Shown here: positions 61,201 to 64,000 of the stretch, piece after piece | Layout of the letters: every line of letters starts with the position of its first letter | Position numbering within the stretch: the first letter of the stretch is position 1 | Source of the DNA: Ascoidea rubescens DSM 1968 | Taxonomy: Eukaryota > Ascomycota > Saccharomycetes > Ascoideales > Ascoideaceae | Direction of reading: 5' to 3' | DNA: 64,000 nt | NCBI RefSeq assembly: GCF_001661345.1 | Contig: NW_017962930.1 | Span: forward strand, 1-64,000 | Notes under the pieces: model-generated | What the model was told of the DNA's origin: nothing | Seen by the model: the letters and a program-made list of their open reading frames with translations, nothing else | The model's database searches: none | Program-made: the position numbers and the translations under genes

Positions 61201-62044
61201 TGAAACCATTAGAAAAATTCAATTAAATAAAATTAAACAATTACATTATAATACTTGGGAATCAGAGACCACAATGTTTGATAAACAACTAAATATTCAA
61301 ATCTTGAGATTTATAAGAGAACAAAGAATCCTACAAATGTTTAAAGGTCATTGGGTTCTCAAAGATAATCCAGGGGTATTTGAAAAATATTACACGAATT
61401 TTCCTAAAAAATATTATATTATGTTAGCTCCTAATAAGAACTACCTTATTTATAAAATGTTTAAAAGACAGACATCTAGATTTCCAGAATTAAATAAAGA
61501 TAAAGACCAAATATTATTTTTAGATCAAATTGCTGATGTCAAATCAGACATTTTAAAATTGTACGATTCTAATGATTATACTGGAAATCCCTTACTAAAA
61601 AATAGTAGAAATTTTGTTACTATTCCAAACCGTCATATTTTGACAAAAGTTGAATTATTAAATAAAAATAAAAAGGTCTTACTTCAGTTTTATACAACCT
61701 CTAAAGAGTCAACGATGATTATTATCGACGGCTTGAAATTACTAGTTGATAAAGATTGTGAAAGGTTGAAGTTATCAAGCGAAACTCTACGACATATCAA
61801 AGTTTTATTTGATTCAAGAAAGACCACACAACTAGCTAACTTAAAAGTCACAGATTCTTCGATTTTCAAGGATTTAAAGGTCAATGAAACCGAAATAAAC
61901 AATAGTATATCTCTCTATGCAGATAAATTGTTGCAAAAAAATGCAATCATAAATTCTTTTGATGCTCCTCTGGAAGATAAAAAAGATATTTACAATTATG
62001 ATCTACTTAATAACCTCACAAGTGAATTTTACTATGAAGCATAG
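58280..62044 (+). CDS. LMO1: ELMO-family protein Lmo1
   Basis: This 1,254-aa protein has an ELMO-type PH domain at about residues 1010-1170. It contains LRFIREQRILQMFKGHWVL, KKYYIMLAPNKNYLIYKMF, VELLNKNKKVLLQFYTT and MIIIDGLKLLVDKDCERLKL, aligning with the ELMO PH region. In yeast, Lmo1 and the DOCK-like Dck1 form a Rho5 GEF module that moves to mitochondria under oxidative stress and affects mitophagy and cell-wall signalling. The N-terminal 700 residues carry large Asn-, Asp- and Thr-rich insertions, which nearly double the length against S. cerevisiae Lmo1 (665 aa). ATG 58280 (MSLYSANLSKIQ) is the first in-frame ATG. Confidence 0.8.
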   Translation: MSLYSANLSKIQKYVESFLSTASGPRHSFHHAGLDYVRDAGSLDPSTTSTRSLSRHHSLEPLGLAVSSDLLSDASSQTFVAQQLDPKTSFIILNQLVTIINTDIPFFDSNNTLSNPASDIISNSNDPNSSNSPNGSNDASILNNLNDIITSDQLNSILILSKSLPLINSSSDLVNLFNYQFFNTLFHFLANLLFKISSVKFSINSIAYRLYISIIKIFNFFLNGSLFPSEINHKKSNTADSNISINIGTKNKNNNRNLNTIDTDINTGTGTDADTDTDTDTDTDTGPDPETDADNTKIINKDLINSTNATINIDNIDNDDDNDSSLYNPLVLNLSCVENDNTDFINNDLINNSFINDDDYSLENYDSLIDNYNSPTDKSNYLPSISSNSISNSISNSNLYYNYNYYQNNSHNNNNNNNNNNNNNNNNNNNNNNNNNQSNNNITNNINNINNINNSISHVISNNNSSNNNNDLNSISINNEQNLFDSNLFDSIINNYSFIRFISINLISSNDNDFIKESINFIILIFQKSFKNFPIVSVFLYQKIKENNLLSSLNSIKNYYFSSLNNITIKINSPDNSPSPKVNSPKITNPNNTVLIHHNSNDTLNQFNNINSYNYNQFSDITNNDLKNLDNDSKKLNYFYKSIFDPAILELIDQFHDTFNSIINLLNNLKINPQIKLHSHYINSLLNLIKSYSFKIKNLSSNYYISNSSNNGNNGNTNNNNANENNSKDNSSLSNLFKPNQKLLLDSETYLNSGFTSNPIDFLSQNYSFLQLINAILFLNNPNDNFKKLFSQHLIFASDKLDKHFFPICRFALDLSLLLNNYVFHTNATVNNNNKNDNKNDNKNDNKNDNKNDNKNNKNNKNNKNKNENNLSTFNFFNTLDTLQSFKNLKNYSKYWDEFFQISIVNAFNYWESSNACNDDIDKILELLVLGFKEIDSILSRSHSIRDSALNYSPVSRRKIQIKRIIQILSRFNYETIRKIQLNKIKQLHYNTWESETTMFDKQLNIQILRFIREQRILQMFKGHWVLKDNPGVFEKYYTNFPKKYYIMLAPNKNYLIYKMFKRQTSRFPELNKDKDQILFLDQIADVKSDILKLYDSNDYTGNPLLKNSRNFVTIPNRHILTKVELLNKNKKVLLQFYTTSKESTMIIIDGLKLLVDKDCERLKLSSETLRHIKVLFDSRKTTQLANLKVTDSSIFKDLKVNETEINNSISLYADKLLQKNAIINSFDAPLEDKKDIYNYDLLNNLTSEFYYEA
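59092..59136 (+). repeat. GATACGGATACA coding minisatellite
   Basis: Tandem GATACG/GATACA hexamers encode Asp-Thr dipeptides in LMO1. Confidence 0.75.
59508..59588 (+). repeat. (AACAAT)n repeat encoding poly-Asn in LMO1
   Basis: Thirteen or so hexamers of AACAAT, in frame, encoding uninterrupted Asn. Confidence 0.85.
60773..60862 (+). repeat. AATAAAAATGAT 12-bp coding repeat in LMO1
   Basis: About six 12-bp units encode Asn-Lys-Asn-Asp, followed by shorter AATAAA units. The frame is kept. Confidence 0.8.
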
Positions 62045-62549
62045 GCCCAATAAAGCTTTCTTTTATCTATTATCATGGAAAATATTATCATTGATTTTTA
62101 GTTCATCTCTTTTCATACCTATTTTTTCAATTTTTTGATCATATTTCATTTTCATAATTTCTTTCTTCACAAAAATTTCAAAATATTTAGTTTTCTTTTT
62201 TTTTTCTTTTTTCTTTTTGTTTTTTGTTTTGTTTTTTGTTTTTGTATTTAAATTATTTTATTGTTTTAAATTATTCATTTACATTGGATTGTTTTTCTCT
62301 TTTTCGTATTATTTAGTTTATGCCAGTATATTATTATTCTTTGATAAAAGTCAGGCATGAGATTTCGAATCCATAGTTTTTTTGTTTTATAATTCATCAG
62401 TTTTTGAATGTAATATAATTTTGATAAGAAGGGTTTATCTTGGTTTGAAGAAACACCTTTCGGTTTAAAATTTTTTGATTTTCAAAAATAATTCACATTG
62501 TGTATTGTTTTTTTCATCGCTTTTTTGATAATTATCAGTCAACTTAAAA
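62045..62549. other. LMO1 3' flank and BER1 promoter
   Basis: The 505 bp are T-rich, with TTTTCTTTTT and TTTTGTTTTT runs at 62180-62245. No gene, hairpin or clear factor site was seen. Confidence 0.5.
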
Positions 62550-63545
62550 ATGGCCAGCAATGATTCTATGGATGATAACTTCATTCAAGTAAATAAGAAA
62601 AAAAATAGAAAATCATTCAAATTTAAGAAATATAATGATTATTGCAAGAATAATCAAGAAAATGTAATAAATTTAAGTGAAAAGTTGGACGAAAAAGTGA
62701 AATATTTGAAAACTTCAAATTTTATTAAAGAAGTTATGGAAAGTTTTGATAGTTTTAAAATATTGAAAATTGATTTTATTAGATGTTTAGCATTGGGATC
62801 TGTTTCTATTAATTGCGATGTGATTTTGTATCAACTAGGATTATTGATTTTGATAAAGGAAAGGTTTAATATTAAGAGCGAAAATATTTCATTATATGAT
62901 CCTGTTTTTACTGAATTAGATGAGAATTTTTTGACCAATAAATTAGGATTTAAAATACATGTTGAGGATCCATTTATTAAAAGTGACAATGGGAATAGAG
63001 ATGAGAATAAGATTATAGAGATGAAAGGAATATATTATTTACCTCATTGTCCTATAAATGTTATAGAAGAAATGATTATAAAAAGCGAGCCTAAATTAGT
63101 GATAGGAAATTCATTTATTGTTCATTCGGAGAAAATGATTTCGAGGAAGTTGTATTTTGAAAAGTATCCTAAATTCTGCCAAATATGTAACTTGGTTGAA
63201 AAAAATCTATTAAACAAAGAGAAAAAGCCAAAAGAAAATTTTAATACTGGAAATAATAAAGAAGATGATAGAAAAGAAGATGATGGATTCACAGTAGTTG
63301 AGAATAGAAAAAAAGCAATAAAAAAGAAAAACCGAAATAGAAATAAAAATAAAAATAAGAGTAAGAATGAAAACCCGGAATTTAATCAAATTGAAGAGAA
63401 AATAGTATTGGAGAAGAAAATTAATGATATTGAAAGTGAATATTTCAGTGATTGTAATATAATAGCATATAGAAAAAATCAAATGAATAGAATTGGTGGA
63501 TGGGGAAATTCATTTTCAGATTTTGCAATACATGAAATTATCTAA
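62550..63545 (+). CDS. BER1: SRR1-domain protein (Ber1)
   Basis: This 331-aa protein has the SRR1 domain at about residues 70-215. It contains FIRCLALGSVSINCDVILYQLGLL in part, SLYDPVFTELDENFL, IYYLPHCPINVIEEMI and LVIGNSFIVHSEKM. Yeast Ber1 is named for benomyl resistance and is tied genetically to microtubules; plant SRR1 acts in circadian and light signalling. The molecular activity is not established. A Lys/Asn-rich charged segment (about 235-285) is inserted before the C-terminal part. Confidence 0.85.
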   Translation: MASNDSMDDNFIQVNKKKNRKSFKFKKYNDYCKNNQENVINLSEKLDEKVKYLKTSNFIKEVMESFDSFKILKIDFIRCLALGSVSINCDVILYQLGLLILIKERFNIKSENISLYDPVFTELDENFLTNKLGFKIHVEDPFIKSDNGNRDENKIIEMKGIYYLPHCPINVIEEMIIKSEPKLVIGNSFIVHSEKMISRKLYFEKYPKFCQICNLVEKNLLNKEKKPKENFNTGNNKEDDRKEDDGFTVVENRKKAIKKKNRNRNKNKNKSKNENPEFNQIEEKIVLEKKINDIESEYFSDCNIIAYRKNQMNRIGGWGNSFSDFAIHEII

Positions 63546-63801
63546 GTTAAAAAAAAAAGAATATAGATATATCAAATAAATTTCTTTATAAGTTTAAACA
63601 ACATTATTTATAATCAAAATTGAGAAAAAAAATAAAAAAATAAAAAAAATAAAAAACAAAAAAATTTAGGGAAAATTGAAGGAAAACTGGATGATATTTT
63701 TAAGAAAATGAATAGAAAAAACAGACAATAAGCGTAAAAAAGTTTTAGAAAATTAAAATTAAAATTAAAGTTTAAAGAGAGAGAAAAAAAGTAGGAGTGT
63801 A

Positions 63802-64000
63802 TTATAAAGCAACTAAACTGTCAAATAAAACACTAATACTTTCACCATAATGGTCTCTTCTAATACATTCAGCAAAGATGGCACTAACATCAATAACAGT
63901 GAGTTTTTTGTTTTTAGCTCTTTGTTCTAAAGAAATTGGATAAGTATTTGTAACAACGACTCTATCGATGTATTTACAACTTTCCAATTTTGGTAGGCAA
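63802..64000 (-). CDS. PRS1: Ribose-phosphate pyrophosphokinase subunit, C-terminal end
   Basis: The visible 65 codons include ESCKYIDRVVVTNTYPIS, VIDVSAIFAECIRRDHYGES and a tail ISVLFDSL. They match the C-terminus of PRPP synthetases, which make PRPP for nucleotide, His and Trp synthesis. The FAECIRRDHYGESISVLFDS form seems closest to the Prs1/Prs5 type, but the discriminating insertions are outside the window, so the gene symbol is tentative. It runs off the right edge. Confidence 0.85.
   Translation of the reverse strand, partial: CLPKLESCKYIDRVVVTNTYPISLEQRAKNKKLTVIDVSAIFAECIRRDHYGESISVLFDSLVAL

Noticed and set aside
1-64000. Transposons, LTR elements, virus-derived genes, CRISPR arrays
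   Set aside because: No transposase, reverse transcriptase, integrase, capsid or long terminal repeat was recognised. The repeats seen are microsatellites or short tandem units.

Overview
The window reads as a stretch of nuclear chromosome from an ascomycetous budding yeast (Saccharomycotina). It is AT-rich, gene-dense and almost free of introns. Nearly every gene has a recognisable Saccharomyces cerevisiae counterpart. Several proteins carry long poly-asparagine or Asn/Asp/Ser tracts encoded by pure trinucleotide or hexanucleotide repeats. It keeps a ceramide glucosyltransferase and a dynactin p62-like subunit, neither of which I know from S. cerevisiae, so the organism probably lies outside the Saccharomycetaceae. 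CTG codons are strikingly rare. I cannot fix the species or prove how CTG is read. I saw no tRNA, rRNA, CRISPR, transposon or virus-derived element.

Left part (1-15 kb): the N-terminal part of a long coiled-coil protein running off the left edge (-); a long intergenic region with a GC-rich island; CSE1, the importin-alpha exporter (-); a ceramide glucosyltransferase (+); a dynactin p62-like gene (-); and REX1/RNH70, an RNA 3' exonuclease (-). Middle left (15-28 kb): TFC4, a TFIIIC subunit (+); a CSN12-like PCI protein (+); a free-methionine-(R)-sulfoxide reductase (-); MEF1, mitochondrial EF-G (-); PEX13 (-); a leucine-rich-repeat protein with an F-box-like start (+); and a small unrecognised ORF (-).

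Middle (28-43 kb): POL3, DNA polymerase delta (+); BDP1/TFC5, a TFIIIB subunit with a short intron near its start (+); HAS1 helicase (-); a secreted GH15 glucoamylase-like protein whose active site looks degenerate (+); RAI1 (-); a CENP-T/Cnn1-like kinetochore protein (+); and CMS1 (+). Right part (43-64 kb): a Pho85-type cyclin of the PCL6/PCL7 group (+); ENG1/DSE4, a GH81 endoglucanase (+); CTR86, ataxin-10 family (+); a probable REC114 split by one intron (-); a very large predicted mitochondrial protein (-); LMO1/ELMO (+); BER1, SRR1 family (+); and the C-terminal end of a PRPP synthetase subunit (-).

The genes do not form an operon-like system, but themes recur: RNA polymerase III machinery (TFC4, BDP1), ribosome biogenesis and RNA quality control (HAS1, CMS1, REX1, RAI1), chromosome biology (POL3, CENP-T, REC114) and mitochondria (MEF1, the large mitochondrial protein). 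The observations I rate highest are a TFIIIC B-box-like element in front of BDP1, the degenerate glucoamylase-like protein, the split REC114 with a weak 5' splice site, and a recurring promoter layout (GC-rich island, then TATA box, then pyrimidine-rich leader). I did not find a clearly new multi-gene system.
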